Source: Saliniradius amylolyticus | GTDB lineage: Bacteria > Pseudomonadota > Gammaproteobacteria > Enterobacterales > Alteromonadaceae | Length of the DNA: 64,000 nt | NCBI RefSeq assembly: GCF_003143555.1 | Contig: NZ_CP029347.1 | Span: 2,170,001 to 2,234,000 of the forward strand | Reading direction: 5' to 3' | Part shown: positions 19,375 through 28,248 of the stretch, one piece after another | Layout: every line of letters begins with the position of its first letter | How positions within the stretch are numbered: the first letter of the stretch is position 1 | Program-made: the position numbers and the translations under genes | Notes under the pieces: generated by a model | The model's input: only the letters and a program-made list of their open reading frames with translations | Told to the model about the DNA's origin: nothing | The model's database searches: none

Positions 19375-19975
19375 TGGCAGTCCGCTCCGGCATTGAGTCG
19401 TACCATTGAATCAAACCATAAACCGCAAACCCCAGGTAACCGATAAAGAGAATACTGGTCAGGTAAAGCCCGGTTTGCCAGTACAGCCAGGCAGCCAAAG
19501 CGTCTATGACTACCCAGTAAACCCAGTTTTCCAATACCTTTTGGGTCATCAGGTAAGTGGCGTAAAGGCTAAAGACAGTGACCAATGCATCCAGATACAG
19601 GTAGTCACTGATAAAGACCCAAGACAAACCATACGCCATGGACAACGAGACCATCAAACAGCCAATAATCATTAGCCCGTGAAAAGTCTTACTCTGCCGT
19701 GAAACCGGCAAGCCTCGTTCCTGGTTGCCTTTTCGCCAGTGCCACCAACCGTACAGGGCCATCAGTAAGTAATAAACATTCAACGCCGCCTGCATAGGCA
19801 GTGTATTATCCCAGAACAACCAGCTGTAGATGGCTGTGCTGACTAACGCACATGGCCAGCAAGCGATATGTTGACGCGCAGCCAGCCAGACATAAGCAAT
19901 AGCGAGAATCACCGCCACGACTTCCCAACCAGACTGAGCATTCCATTGCTCGGCCAACTGCTGCCAAAAACTCAA
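19364..19975 (-). CDS. PnuC-family vitamin permease, probable thiamine transporter PnuT
   Basis: A 203-aa integral membrane protein with about seven hydrophobic segments and PnuC-family features: WLAARQHIACWPCAL near residue 32, YYLLMALYGWWHW near residue 70, and late NWVYWVVIDALAAWLYW. PnuC-type facilitators move vitamins such as nicotinamide riboside or, in the PnuT branch, thiamine, with trapping by phosphorylation. Here a kinase gene follows and overlaps by 11 bases, and the whole operon sits behind a TPP riboswitch, so thiamine is the expected cargo. It overlaps the thiamine-binding gene by the ATGA motif. Confidence 0.87.
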   Translation of the reverse strand: MSFWQQLAEQWNAQSGWEVVAVILAIAYVWLAARQHIACWPCALVSTAIYSWLFWDNTLPMQAALNVYYLLMALYGWWHWRKGNQERGLPVSRQSKTFHGLMIIGCLMVSLSMAYGLSWVFISDYLYLDALVTVFSLYATYLMTQKVLENWVYWVVIDALAAWLYWQTGLYLTSILFIGYLGFAVYGLIQWYDSMPERTANAT

Positions 19976-20232
19976 GAGGCGTGCTCCTGCATTTTGTCAC
20001 CGTTTAAAAATTTGCACACAAACACCGCCTGTCCAACCTGTTCATGAGTGCGCTGCATCTCCGCAGATAAGATCGCCATTACTGCCTTATAGCTGCCGGC
20101 TACCCTTGTACTGGTAGCGGTCGTTACCACCTCTAACTCAGGGTGTCCGTTAAGCCGGGCAATAAAATCCTTAATCGGTCCAATGTACTGTTCGGTTAAT
20201 GGATACAGAGACAATTCTGCCACCAGTTTCAT
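19972..20232 (-). CDS. Thiamine-binding protein family (YkoF/MTH1187-like)
   Basis: An 86-aa cytoplasmic protein of the small ferredoxin-fold family related to MTH1187/YkoF, members of which bind thiamine or its hydroxymethylpyrimidine part. Features are the start KLVAELSLYPL, a middle stretch TTATSTRVAGSY and an amphipathic helix. The ATG at 20232 follows an AGGAGG ribosome-binding site with a 5-base gap; the frame also allows a TTG at 20235. It lies between the TonB receptor and the PnuT-like gene, overlapping the latter by ATGA. The placement in a TPP-regulated operon supports a ligand-binding or hand-over role; the biochemistry is inferred. Confidence 0.78.
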   Translation of the reverse strand: MKLVAELSLYPLTEQYIGPIKDFIARLNGHPELEVVTTATSTRVAGSYKAVMAILSAEMQRTHEQVGQAVFVCKFLNGDKMQEHAS

Positions 20233-20241
20233 CAATACCTC

Positions 20242-22314
20242 CTAAAAAGTGTACTCGGCACTGATGCCAATACGACGACCATCACCAAGTTGATAGTAAG
20301 GTTCCGGGGGCGCATACCCCTCTCTGGGGTCATTATTAAAACCGCCGAAACCCCGAGTATAGTAGGTCTCGTCCGTCAGGTTACGTCCCCATAATGACAA
20401 GGTCCAATGGGCAAGGTGGTAAGACAAGCTGGCATGGACAAGTTCATAGGCACCCGATTGTTCATTGTGGCCATCGGAGAAGTAGAATTCGTCTTTACCA
20501 TCCACTTCCACATGCCAGCGCAGACGATCACTTATATCCCAGTTCAAGGCCAGATTGAACATATAGCTGGGGGATTGTGCCTGCTCCCGCTCTTCGACAA
20601 AGTCACCATTGGCTCTCTGGTAGCCCTCAAAGCTGGCATCCAATAAGCCCAGGTTGGCACTCAGGTTCAGATTGTCAGTGACTTGCCAGCCAGATTCTAA
20701 CTCCAGCCCCTGATGTTCGCCCAAATCAGCATTATCAATCACATCGATAAAGGAGGCAGTACCATCAGGCCTGCTCTGTACGTCAAAATCGCTGATCTGA
20801 GTGTCTTTACGATCCATATAGAAGGCCGCGACACGGACAAAACTTTGCTTGCCGCTCCATTTAAGGCCTAACTCGTAGTTCCAGTTATATTCAGGGTCAT
20901 ACAAGCGCTTCTCGGCACTGACACGTTCGTCTGGATTAAAACCGCTGGCCTTATAGCCACGATAAAGCCCCGCATACAGCATCGTGTTTGAGGTAAGATC
21001 GTAGTCGAGTACCAGCTTACCGCCCAACATAGTCTCACTTAAACGCTCACGATAGGCATTAGAGTCCTGATAGTCGATTTCGTAGTGGTCCAGTCGCAAG
21101 CCTGCCGTGAGCCCCAGTCGTTCGCTGAGACGCGAGCGGGTTTCAGCGTAAATGGCCTGGTTATCAGGCTGATACTCACTGGTAAAGTCTGACGCGGCGT
21201 AAGTATATTGACGCAGCAGATCCTCCTCGGTCGCCTTAACAAAGACCCCCAAAGTCCAATCTGTAGACTGGTTAAACAGAGCACTGATATCGTTGGAAGA
21301 TGCCCGAAGTTCTATGGTCTGAGTATCTCTGTCTCTGAAGTACGCATCAAAAGAGGTATACCCCCAGGGATGAAAGCCGGTAAAAGTCCAGTCTTCATCA
21401 TAGGCATAGCCAATCTCAGACTCCGCATGGGTGCCTATCGCCAACAGTTCGCCCCAAGAGACTTGATAACGCGCTCTTAAACCCAGCGCATGAGTCTGCT
21501 GGCGATCAAATCCAGGTTGGTCAGAACGGGTCTGGCGATTGTTTTCCAATGAGAAGGCATCATAGCCATTGTCGATATCAAAATGCTGGTAATTCAAATC
21601 TAGGGTTAACCGCTCAGAAGCCAGGTAACGCAATTTAAATCGGCCAGTAAGCTCATCCTGTCCATTGGTGTCTTCCCGGTTCAGGTGGATATTCTCAACA
21701 AAGCCGTCGCTTTTATGTTGCTGAAGCGCAACGCGGTAAAATACTCTGTCAGTTAAAGCGCCTCCTATGGCAGCGCCGAGTCGCCAGGTATCCTGCTGCG
21801 CCAGAGTCAATGATACCTTCTGGGTTTGTTCTGCGGTGGCTTCGGTGGTTTTGATCTTTATCGCTCCCGCCAAAGCACTGGCACCAAATTCAGTGGCCTG
21901 TGGACCTTTAAAAATTTCGACTTGCTCAACATCAAACAAGGTTCCCACTGCTGCGATACCGGAAAAGTCCATATCATCCACAATGACGCCGACTGATGGA
22001 TTGATGGGTTCGGCGAACTGACTGCGCTCCCCGATACCGCGAATTTGGATGTAACGCCCACGAGAAGCGCCCGTTGCAAAATTAACATTCGGCGCCACAT
22101 TCAAAATCTGCTCCAGGTGCTGAGCCTGACGGAGCTCAATGTCTTGTGCACCAACAATAGACAGGCTGGAAGGCAACTTTTGCAGACTACGCTTTTGAAA
22201 GTCACTGCTAACGATAATGTGTTCAACATCCTGTGGCAGCTGTTCGGCAACGCCGACAGCGCTAAACAAACCGCTTACAGCAGTCGTCAAGGCAAGGGTC
22301 GATAGTTTTAGCAT
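20242..22314 (-). CDS. TonB-dependent receptor, probable thiamine uptake
   Basis: A 690-aa outer-membrane active transporter: signal peptide (cleaved near VGVAEQ), TonB-box region (EHIIVSS), plug domain with RGRYIQIRGIGERSQF and VEQVEIFKGPQATEFGASALAGAIKI, and a 22-strand-type barrel ending in the typical aromatic residue (GISAEYTF). The plug is of the usual iron-siderophore-like type, but a TPP riboswitch immediately upstream and the downstream thiamine genes point to thiamine or a thiamine phosphate as substrate, as for the receptor often called OmpT in comparative studies. Ten bases separate it from the next gene. A hairpin overlaps its ribosome-binding site. Confidence 0.9.
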   Translation of the reverse strand: MLKLSTLALTTAVSGLFSAVGVAEQLPQDVEHIIVSSDFQKRSLQKLPSSLSIVGAQDIELRQAQHLEQILNVAPNVNFATGASRGRYIQIRGIGERSQFAEPINPSVGVIVDDMDFSGIAAVGTLFDVEQVEIFKGPQATEFGASALAGAIKIKTTEATAEQTQKVSLTLAQQDTWRLGAAIGGALTDRVFYRVALQQHKSDGFVENIHLNREDTNGQDELTGRFKLRYLASERLTLDLNYQHFDIDNGYDAFSLENNRQTRSDQPGFDRQQTHALGLRARYQVSWGELLAIGTHAESEIGYAYDEDWTFTGFHPWGYTSFDAYFRDRDTQTIELRASSNDISALFNQSTDWTLGVFVKATEEDLLRQYTYAASDFTSEYQPDNQAIYAETRSRLSERLGLTAGLRLDHYEIDYQDSNAYRERLSETMLGGKLVLDYDLTSNTMLYAGLYRGYKASGFNPDERVSAEKRLYDPEYNWNYELGLKWSGKQSFVRVAAFYMDRKDTQISDFDVQSRPDGTASFIDVIDNADLGEHQGLELESGWQVTDNLNLSANLGLLDASFEGYQRANGDFVEEREQAQSPSYMFNLALNWDISDRLRWHVEVDGKDEFYFSDGHNEQSGAYELVHASLSYHLAHWTLSLWGRNLTDETYYTRGFGGFNNDPREGYAPPEPYYQLGDGRRIGISAEYTF

Positions 22315-22317
22315 TAT

Positions 22318-22348
22318 GGATCTTCTCTGTTACATCGTGAAAAGATCC
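22318..22348 (-). promoter_or_regulatory. Hairpin overlapping the ribosome-binding site of the TonB receptor gene
   Basis: On the minus strand GGATCTT (22348-22342) can pair with AAGATCC (22324-22318), placing the purine-rich AGAGAAG stretch just before the start codon within or beside the stem. Sitting between the TPP aptamer and the ATG, it is a plausible part of the expression platform, acting on translation initiation. No classic T-run terminator is seen in this gap. Confidence 0.5.
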
Positions 22349-22395
22349 GGCGTTACGGCAGGTCAATGGGAGTTTTATTGCAGGGTGAAATCCCC

Positions 22396-22492
22396 CAACC
22401 ATTCCTACGCCGGTATTATCCGGATCAGGTGTAAGGGTTCACACGCCACCTCAGTGAACGTGAATCTCAGCCTCTCGGCACCCCTTGGTTAC
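22396..22492 (-). ncRNA. TPP (THI-box) riboswitch
   Basis: The minus strand shows the conserved THI-box pieces in order: AAGGGGTGCC, GGCTGAGA, ACCCTT, ACCTGATCCGGATAATACC and GGCGTAGGAA, closed by a P1 stem of AACCA with TGGTT. This is a standard TPP aptamer. It sits about 82 bases before the TonB receptor start and should repress the four-gene thiamine salvage operon when TPP is plentiful. Confidence 0.97.
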
Positions 22493-22786
22493 TTCAGGCC
22501 TAGCCTGAATCGGTGGCGATTGTAGCAAGGCCCAGCAGAACTGCAACAGAGAAAGCGAAAAAGGGCTGAGGCTTGACTAGCAATACATGCTGTAGAGGGC
22601 TTCTAATGGCGTATCTGCGCGCGACAAACCTCAATAGGAGTCATACCAAACTGCCCAAAGAATTGTGGAAGGATTGCTCGGGCTGTCCATGCCCTCGCCC
22701 TAGCGGGCCAGCCTATGGCTGTCCCAAAACCCACCCGGCGTTTTGGTCGAACCTGAGGAGATTCTCACCTCCTCGTACGCGGATAA
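22493..22786. other. Intergenic stretch with no gene
   Basis: Between the TPP riboswitch and the tRNA-Arg terminator no ORF has coding character. It should hold the promoter for the thiamine operon (minus). A short match to the tRNA-Arg 3' tail (GTGGAAGGATT near 22664) and a segment CGAACCTGAGGAGATTCTCACCTCC near 22749 resemble the repeat material behind tRNA-Trp (near 18330), which suggests worn tRNA-linked repeat units. Confidence 0.5.
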
Positions 22787-22825
22787 AAGAAAAGGCCCTG
22801 TCTTGCGACAGGGCCTTTTCTTTTA
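22787..22825 (-). terminator. Terminator of the tRNA-Ser/Arg transcript
   Basis: Long perfect hairpin (AAAGGCCCTGTC...GACAGGGCCTTT) just past the second tRNA-Arg on the minus strand, with flanking A/T runs. Confidence 0.9.
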
Positions 22826-22827
22826 TA

Positions 22828-22904
22828 TGGCGCGTGTGGAAGGATTCGAACCTCCGACCGCCTGGTTCGTAGCCAGGTACTCTATCCAGCTGAGCTACAC
22901 ACGC
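22828..22904 (-). tRNA. tRNA-Arg (anticodon ACG), distal copy
   Basis: 77-base cloverleaf beginning GCGTGTGTAGCTC, with anticodon stem CCTGG/CCAGG enclosing CTACGAA (anticodon ACG, read as ICG after editing), GGTTCGAATCC T-arm and encoded CCA. Identical by eye to the copy at 23123-23199. It is the last gene before the terminator. Confidence 0.96.
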
Positions 22905-22944
22905 TTTAAACTAATTGTACTATTCTACACCAAAAGTAGAAAAA

Positions 22945-22960
22945 TGGCGCGTGTGGAAGG
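22945..22960 (-). pseudogene. tRNA-Arg 3'-end remnant
   Basis: A 16-base copy of the tRNA-Arg 3' end (CCTTCCACACGCGCCA) lies between the two full tRNA-Arg genes. It is 178 bases from the same sequence in the proximal gene, so it looks like the tail of a repeat unit rather than a working tRNA. There is no matching 5' half. Confidence 0.8.
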
Positions 22961-23122
22961 GTGAAGCAAAACCTTTATCCTGTGGATGAAGGAAGTTTGC
23001 TGAACGACAAGCCATGGATGGCTTGGCTGGAATATCCGTACAAGGACGTAAACACCCTAAATACGCTTCCATTCACAACTTCTACACCGCTCTTCAAAAA
23101 GTATCTCACTTTCAGAAGAAGA

Positions 23123-23199
23123 TGGCGCGTGTGGAAGGATTCGAACCTCCGACCGCCTGGTTCGTAGCCAGGTACTCTATCCAGCTGAGCTACACACGC
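23123..23199 (-). tRNA. tRNA-Arg (anticodon ACG), proximal copy
   Basis: Same 77-base cloverleaf as the distal copy, with CCA encoded. It follows tRNA-Ser by 23 bases, as in the serV-argV type cluster behind csrA in many gammaproteobacteria. Confidence 0.96.
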
Positions 23200-23222
23200 G
23201 CTGACCATTGCATTAAAAATAA

Positions 23223-23315
23223 TGGCGGAGAGAGAGGGATTCGAACCCTCGATAGAGCTACAAACTCTATACTCCCTTAGCAGGGGAGCGCCTTCAGCCA
23301 CTCGGCCATCTCTCC
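23223..23315 (-). tRNA. tRNA-Ser (anticodon GCT)
   Basis: 93-base class II tRNA beginning GGAGAGATGGCCGAGTGG, anticodon arm CTCCC/GGGAG with loop containing GCT, long variable arm (TATAGAG...CTCTAT), GGTTCGAATCC T-arm and encoded CCA. It reads AGC/AGU codons. Confidence 0.96.
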
Positions 23316-23484
23316 TCAATGTGGGAGCGAAGTTTAATGATTCACTGGGCGAAGTCAAACCTTTTTTGGGCTGCCAACATACAGGTGTTGGAGTTTTGCA
23401 CGATTCGGTGAGTTTTTATTAAGTAGGGCTAGTTTTTCTATGATTACCTGCAGAAAACCGGACCAGTTCGGCAATCAAAAGACA

Positions 23485-23517
23485 TAAAAAAAGGCTGGAA
23501 TTACCAGCCTCTTTTTT
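23485..23517 (-). terminator. Terminator of csrA
   Basis: Hairpin AGGCTGG...CCAGCCT with T7 on the minus strand, a few bases after the csrA stop. It separates csrA from the tRNA-Ser/Arg genes. Confidence 0.88.
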
Positions 23518-23521
23518 GTGC

Positions 23522-23731
23522 CTAATCGTCGCTATCAGAGGAAGCCAAACTTCCTGAGTCAGAGTTTTTCTCTGCCTGAATGCGCATATAGATCTCTTCA
23601 CGATGAACAGACACTTCTTTGGGGGCGTTCACACCGATGCGAACTTGATTCCCTTTCACTCCCAGAACGGTAACGGTCACTTCGTCACCGATCATCAGAG
23701 TCTCACCAACACGACGGGTTAAAATCAGCAT
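23522..23731 (-). CDS. csrA: Carbon storage regulator (RNA-binding)
   Basis: A dimeric RNA-binding global regulator that blocks or stabilises mRNAs through GGA motifs; its activity is titrated by small RNAs of the CsrB/RsmZ type. 69 aa with the full CsrA core: [33 protein letters not shown] and the RNA-contacting [11 protein letters not shown]. The acidic, Ser/Asp-rich tail is a little longer than in E. coli CsrA (61 aa). It is downstream of alaS by 123 bases and ends at its own terminator before the tRNAs, the classic gammaproteobacterial order. Confidence 0.97.
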   Translation of the reverse strand: MLILTRRVGETLMIGDEVTVTVLGVKGNQVRIGVNAPKEVSVHREEIYMRIQAEKNSDSGSLASSDSDD

Positions 23732-23854
23732 TCTCTTGCTCCTTTCCGTTAATCATCTTTCCTTCCAGTACCATCAAGCGTTGAAATCCTCTGCAACGCC
23801 GATCATTCCTTGTTTTTGTGTCACTGCAAAAACTGATCTGCCATGGTCCGGCGA

Positions 23855-26452
23855 TTATAGCCTATCCTCTAACCATGTCGCCACCGAAGCCAGTGCCTGG
23901 TCAAGGTTTTCTGGCTGTTTACCACCGGCTTGTGCCATGTCTGGCTTACCGCCGCCTTTGCCTCCCACCTGCTGGGCCACATAATTGACCAGTTCCCCGG
24001 CCTTCACTTGCCCCACCAGATCTTTGGTGACACCGACGATCAGATTAACTTTGCCTTGTCCCGGCACACCCAGCACAATCACGCCAGAGCCCAGCTGATT
24101 CTTCAAGGTGTCCATCAGATCCCGCAGTGATTTGGGTTCCACGTCTTCCAATTTAGCAGACAGGACTTTTGTCCCGCTTATTTCATACGCCTGGGAAAGC
24201 AGTTCGGATCCCGCCTGACTGGCCATTTTCTGTTTCAATTGCTGAACCTGTTTTTCCAAAGCCTTTTGCTGGTCCAGAATCTGCTCTATACGCTCAACCA
24301 GTTGGCTGGGTTCAGATTTTACCTTTCCCGCGACCTGCTTCAGTTGTTCACTCTGGGCCTGACTAAAGGCCAGGGCCGCCTCGCCCGTTACTGCCTCAAT
24401 ACGACGTACGCCCGAAGCAATCCCCGCCTCGCTGGCGATGCGGAACAGGCCGATATCACCAGTTTGATTCACATGGGTTCCCCCGCACAGCTCCATTGAG
24501 AAAGGCCCCATACTGACGACTCTTACATCATCATCATACTTTTCACCAAAGAGTGCCTGGGCACCGGCGGCTTTCGCCTGCTCCAGTTCCATAAGCTGAG
24601 TTTCCAGACTGTGATTCTGTCGGATCTGCTCGTTAACGACTGACTCTAACTGCTCAATCTCATCATGGGTCAGGGCCTCGAAGTGCGAGAAGTCGAAGCG
24701 CATTCGCTCCGGCTCTACCAAAGAGCCTTTTTGGTTCACGTGCTCGCCCAATACCTGTTTAAGCGCCGCATGCAACAAGTGAGTGGCACTATGATTGAGC
24801 TTAATGGCCTGACGACGTTCGGAATCGATCACTGCATTGACGTTATCACCTACCTTCAGCGGCACCTCTGCCACCCCTTTATGAGCAATGGCCTTGCCCA
24901 TATGCTGAGTGTCGGTGACACGGAAAACACCGCCTTTCATTTCCAAGATCCCGGTATCGCCGACCTGACCGCCGGATTCGGCATAAAATGGCGTATTGTC
25001 CAAAACCACCATTCCCGTTTGACCAGCTTCCAACTGCTCAGTCTTATCATCGGTGCTAAACAGCTCTACCACCTTGGCATTACCCGCTTCGTTATCGTAG
25101 CCGGTAAACTCAGACAGCTGCTCTGAGATCAGGGTGTCATTGTAATCCTTACCAAATTGACTGGCTTGCTGAGCACGCTTTCGCTGCTCGGCCATGGCTT
25201 TTTCAAAGCCCGCTTCATCGATGGTGTAACCTTTTTCACGGGCCACATCATTGGTCAGGTCGGCGGGAAAGCCGTAGGTATCATACAATTTAAACACAAG
25301 CTCACCGGGGATCTGCTTATCGCCAATGTCGGTCAGAGCATCATTGAGCATTTGCAGACCTCGCTCCAAAGTACGGGAAAACTGCTCTTCTTCCAGCTTT
25401 AACACCTTCTCGATGGTCGTACGCTGCTGCTTCAATTCTGGATAGGCTCCACCCATCTCATTAATCAGGGCCTCCACCAGCTGGTAGAAGAAAACATCCT
25501 CGGCACCCAGCTTATAACCGTGACGCACGGCACGGCGTATAATGCGACGCAACACATAGCCCCGACCTTCATTGGAGGGCATAACACCATCGGCAATCAA
25601 AAAGCTGCAAGAGCGAATATGGTCGGCGATCACACGCAGCGATTGATTTTCCAAATCCTCAGTGCCGGTGACCGTTGCCGCCGCCTTAATCAGATTCTGG
25701 AACAGGTCAATTTCATAGTTGCTGTGAACGCCTTGTAAGATAGCGGCAATACGCTCCAGGCCCATGCCGGTGTCGATAGACTGCTGGGGCAGGTCTTCCA
25801 TGGTGCCATCCGCCAGACGGTTGTACTGCATAAACACCAGATTCCAGATCTCGATAAAGCGGTCGCCATCTTCTTCTGGTGTTCCGGGAGGCCCACCCCA
25901 GATATGCTCGCCGTGATCATAGAAGATCTCGGAGCTGGGACCACAGGGGCCGGTATCGCCCATAGACCAGAAGTTGTCCGAGGTGCTGATGCGAATAATT
26001 TTATCCGCCGGAACGCCGATTTCCTTGGCCCAGATATCATAGGCCTCGTCATCTTCGTGATAGATGGTCACCAGTAGCTTTTCCTTAGGCAGCTTAAGCT
26101 CGTCGGTCAGAAACTGCCAGGCAAACTGAATGGCTTCACGCTTAAAGTAATCGCCGAAGCTGAAGTTGCCCATCATCTCGAAAAAGGTATGGTGGCGCGC
26201 GGTATAACCGACATTTTCCAAGTCATTATGCTTACCGCCGGCACGCACGCAGCGCTGTGCCGATGTGGCCCGGTTATAGTCGCGTTTCTCAATGCCAAGC
26301 AGAGTATCCTTAAACTGGTTCATACCCGCGTTGGTGAACAATAAGGTCGGGTCGTCATGTGGCACCAGTGAACTGGTGGGTACCACTTGGTGGCCTTTGG
26401 CGGCAAAAAAGTCCAGAAATTTACGTCGAATATCAGCAGTGCTAATGGTCAT
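23855..26452 (-). CDS. alaS: Alanyl-tRNA synthetase
   Basis: A class II synthetase that charges tRNA-Ala and edits mischarged Ser/Gly. The ATG at 26452 gives 865 aa starting [20 protein letters not shown], matching the family start; the frame extends 33 codons upstream without homology. In order: class II catalytic domain ([30 protein letters not shown]), tRNA-recognition helices, editing domain with the zinc ligands HSATH (about residue 560) and CGGTH (near 665), and a C-terminal oligomerisation domain. It lies between recX and csrA on the same strand, and the 164-base gap to recX allows a separate promoter. Confidence 0.97.
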   Translation of the reverse strand: MTISTADIRRKFLDFFAAKGHQVVPTSSLVPHDDPTLLFTNAGMNQFKDTLLGIEKRDYNRATSAQRCVRAGGKHNDLENVGYTARHHTFFEMMGNFSFGDYFKREAIQFAWQFLTDELKLPKEKLLVTIYHEDDEAYDIWAKEIGVPADKIIRISTSDNFWSMGDTGPCGPSSEIFYDHGEHIWGGPPGTPEEDGDRFIEIWNLVFMQYNRLADGTMEDLPQQSIDTGMGLERIAAILQGVHSNYEIDLFQNLIKAAATVTGTEDLENQSLRVIADHIRSCSFLIADGVMPSNEGRGYVLRRIIRRAVRHGYKLGAEDVFFYQLVEALINEMGGAYPELKQQRTTIEKVLKLEEEQFSRTLERGLQMLNDALTDIGDKQIPGELVFKLYDTYGFPADLTNDVAREKGYTIDEAGFEKAMAEQRKRAQQASQFGKDYNDTLISEQLSEFTGYDNEAGNAKVVELFSTDDKTEQLEAGQTGMVVLDNTPFYAESGGQVGDTGILEMKGGVFRVTDTQHMGKAIAHKGVAEVPLKVGDNVNAVIDSERRQAIKLNHSATHLLHAALKQVLGEHVNQKGSLVEPERMRFDFSHFEALTHDEIEQLESVVNEQIRQNHSLETQLMELEQAKAAGAQALFGEKYDDDVRVVSMGPFSMELCGGTHVNQTGDIGLFRIASEAGIASGVRRIEAVTGEAALAFSQAQSEQLKQVAGKVKSEPSQLVERIEQILDQQKALEKQVQQLKQKMASQAGSELLSQAYEISGTKVLSAKLEDVEPKSLRDLMDTLKNQLGSGVIVLGVPGQGKVNLIVGVTKDLVGQVKAGELVNYVAQQVGGKGGGKPDMAQAGGKQPENLDQALASVATWLEDRL

Positions 26453-26616
26453 TGATGGTCCCGGAAAACGCTTAAATTTATCCAAAATACGTGATCCGGC
26501 ACCATACCATGAATAGTCAGCGAATGTCAGCGTACAAAGGCCTTGTGACAATCAAAAACCCACCTAAAAAGTGGCGATTCCATCTGTCTCAATACAGAAA
26601 TACCCTGAAGGGGGGG

Positions 26617-27072
26617 TTACTCGTTTTCAGCATCTTCCATGGCGTAACGCGTCTGCTCTTGGGTAAACCCACGATACTGCATAAAGCGCAGTCGTTTAAA
26701 ACGGTCCTTTTGATCCTGAATGGGGTTGGCATACTTACGGCGATAGACGACTCTGGCTGCCTCAAACCAGTCACCTTCTAACTCAGAGAAAGCCTGTCGG
26801 ATATAGGCATCCTCCACCTGTTTCTGACGCAGTTCAGCCTCAATTCGCCGCTCTCCATAACCGTTGTTATAACGCTGACGCACAAAGCTCTCGGCAAAAC
26901 GAGCGTCAGACTGTAGGCCCTGTTCGGCAAATTCGTCCAACACCCGATGAACTAATGTCATATCCAGCTCCCGCTGCTGGCACTTACGCACAAGCTCACT
27001 GCGCCCATGTTCTCGCCGCGCCAATAAACGAGTTAACAGGTTAACAATGATCGATCGCTCAGAGTCTGTCAT
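26617..27072 (-). CDS. recX: RecA regulatory protein RecX
   Basis: A small protein that binds RecA filaments and limits their growth. 151 aa of repeated three-helix units (LLARREHGRSELVRK, RYNNGYGERRIEAELRQK, FMQYRGFTQEQTRYAM). In most gammaproteobacteria recX directly follows recA. Here recA is ~10 kb away (37194-38225), with metA, split metH and four other genes in between, so recX cannot be co-transcribed with recA in the usual way. No LexA box was seen in the short gap upstream. It is divergent from the acetyltransferase-like gene at 27112. Confidence 0.93.
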   Translation of the reverse strand: MTDSERSIIVNLLTRLLARREHGRSELVRKCQQRELDMTLVHRVLDEFAEQGLQSDARFAESFVRQRYNNGYGERRIEAELRQKQVEDAYIRQAFSELEGDWFEAARVVYRRKYANPIQDQKDRFKRLRFMQYRGFTQEQTRYAMEDAENE

Positions 27073-27111
27073 AGTTAGTATATGGGATTTATGGTCAGGC
27101 TATTGTAGCGA

Positions 27112-28248
27112 ATGCAACGAGCAGTCACAGCGACCTTTGTCAAAAGCATTGCGGATATTCCTCATTGGGACCGGTTGACTCCCAAGCAGCCCTTTCTGCA
27201 GCATCATTTTTTATTCGCATTGGAGCAAAGTGGTTGTGTCGGCGGTGACAGCGGCTGGCAACCACATCATATGGCTCTCTATCAGGATGACGAGTTAGTA
27301 GGCGCCTTACCCTTATATGTAAAGGAGCATAGCTACGGTGAGTATGTGTTCGACTTTGCCTGGGCAGACGCCTATTACCGCTATGGGCTGGACTACTACC
27401 CCAAACTGGTCAGTGCCATCCCCTTTACCCCAGTGCCGGGCCCTCGACTGTTAACCTCTCCTTCCTGTGATGTAAAGGCGCTCTGGTCGGTGGCCGAGCG
27501 TGCGATTCTGTCAGAATGTCAGCACCAGGACTATTCCTCATTTCATCTGTTGTTTCCGGAAAGCGGGCACTGGCCTCAAGACTGCTCCTTGCTTAAGCGG
27601 CACAATGTCCAGTTTCACTGGTTCAATCGAGGGTACACTGACTTTGACGACTTTCTGGCCGGATTTAGCTCCCGCAAACGCAAGAACCTGAAAAAAGAGA
27701 GGCAAAAACTCAGAGCACAGGAGGTCAACATTGAGCGTCTCACCGGCAGTGCCATCACAACTCAGGTAATGGATGACTTTATCCACTGTTACCGACAAAC
27801 CTACCTGAAACGCTCCGGTCACAGTGGGTATCTCAACCCGGCATTTTTCCAGCGCATCAGGGAGACCATGGCCGAACAGATGCTCATCGTCCGAGCCGAG
27901 CAGCGCGGCCGCCTGCTCGGTTCAGCACTGTTGTTCTTTGACCAGACCCATCTCTATGGCCGCTACTGGGGCGCGCTAGAACCTCTGGATGGCCTGCATT
28001 TTGAAACCTGCTACTACCAGGGCATTGAGTTTTGCATCAAACGTGGTCTTAAGGTATTTAACCCCGGGACTCAGGGCGAGCATAAGATTCAACGTGGTTT
28101 TGAGCCCACCCAGTGTTATTCGGGCCACAGGCTGGTGCGGCCCGAGTTCCATCAGGCAGTGGGCGACTTTATTCAGCAAGAGCACGGTCACCTGAACGAC
28201 TACATTCGGGAGGCCGCGACTCTGTTGCCGTTTAAAAAAGATGGCTAA
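27112..28248 (+). CDS. FemAB-like/GNAT-fold protein (PF04339 type)
   Basis: A 378-aa cytoplasmic protein of the double-GNAT FemAB-like family often annotated as peptidoglycan biosynthesis/recognition (PF04339). The first half contains ALPLYVKEHSYGEYVFDFAWADAY and the second half FSSRKRKNLKKERQKL, GSALLFFDQTHLYGRYWG and FNPGTQGEHKIQRGF, all typical of that family. Members are thought to move an acyl or aminoacyl group, but the substrate is not known. It is the only plus-strand gene between 23 and 38 kb. It overlaps the convergent amylase gene by 4 bases and has only ~40 bases upstream, shared with divergent recX. Confidence 0.85.
   Translation: MQRAVTATFVKSIADIPHWDRLTPKQPFLQHHFLFALEQSGCVGGDSGWQPHHMALYQDDELVGALPLYVKEHSYGEYVFDFAWADAYYRYGLDYYPKLVSAIPFTPVPGPRLLTSPSCDVKALWSVAERAILSECQHQDYSSFHLLFPESGHWPQDCSLLKRHNVQFHWFNRGYTDFDDFLAGFSSRKRKNLKKERQKLRAQEVNIERLTGSAITTQVMDDFIHCYRQTYLKRSGHSGYLNPAFFQRIRETMAEQMLIVRAEQRGRLLGSALLFFDQTHLYGRYWGALEPLDGLHFETCYYQGIEFCIKRGLKVFNPGTQGEHKIQRGFEPTQCYSGHRLVRPEFHQAVGDFIQQEHGHLNDYIREAATLLPFKKDG

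Noticed and set aside
22945-22960. Third functional tRNA-Arg
   Set aside because: Only 16 bases of the 3' end are present; no D-arm, anticodon arm or 5' acceptor strand.
23014-23422. ORFs reading VEGFEPPTAWF or AEREGFEPSIE across the tRNA genes
   Set aside because: These are the well-known false translations of tRNA T-arm and acceptor sequences.
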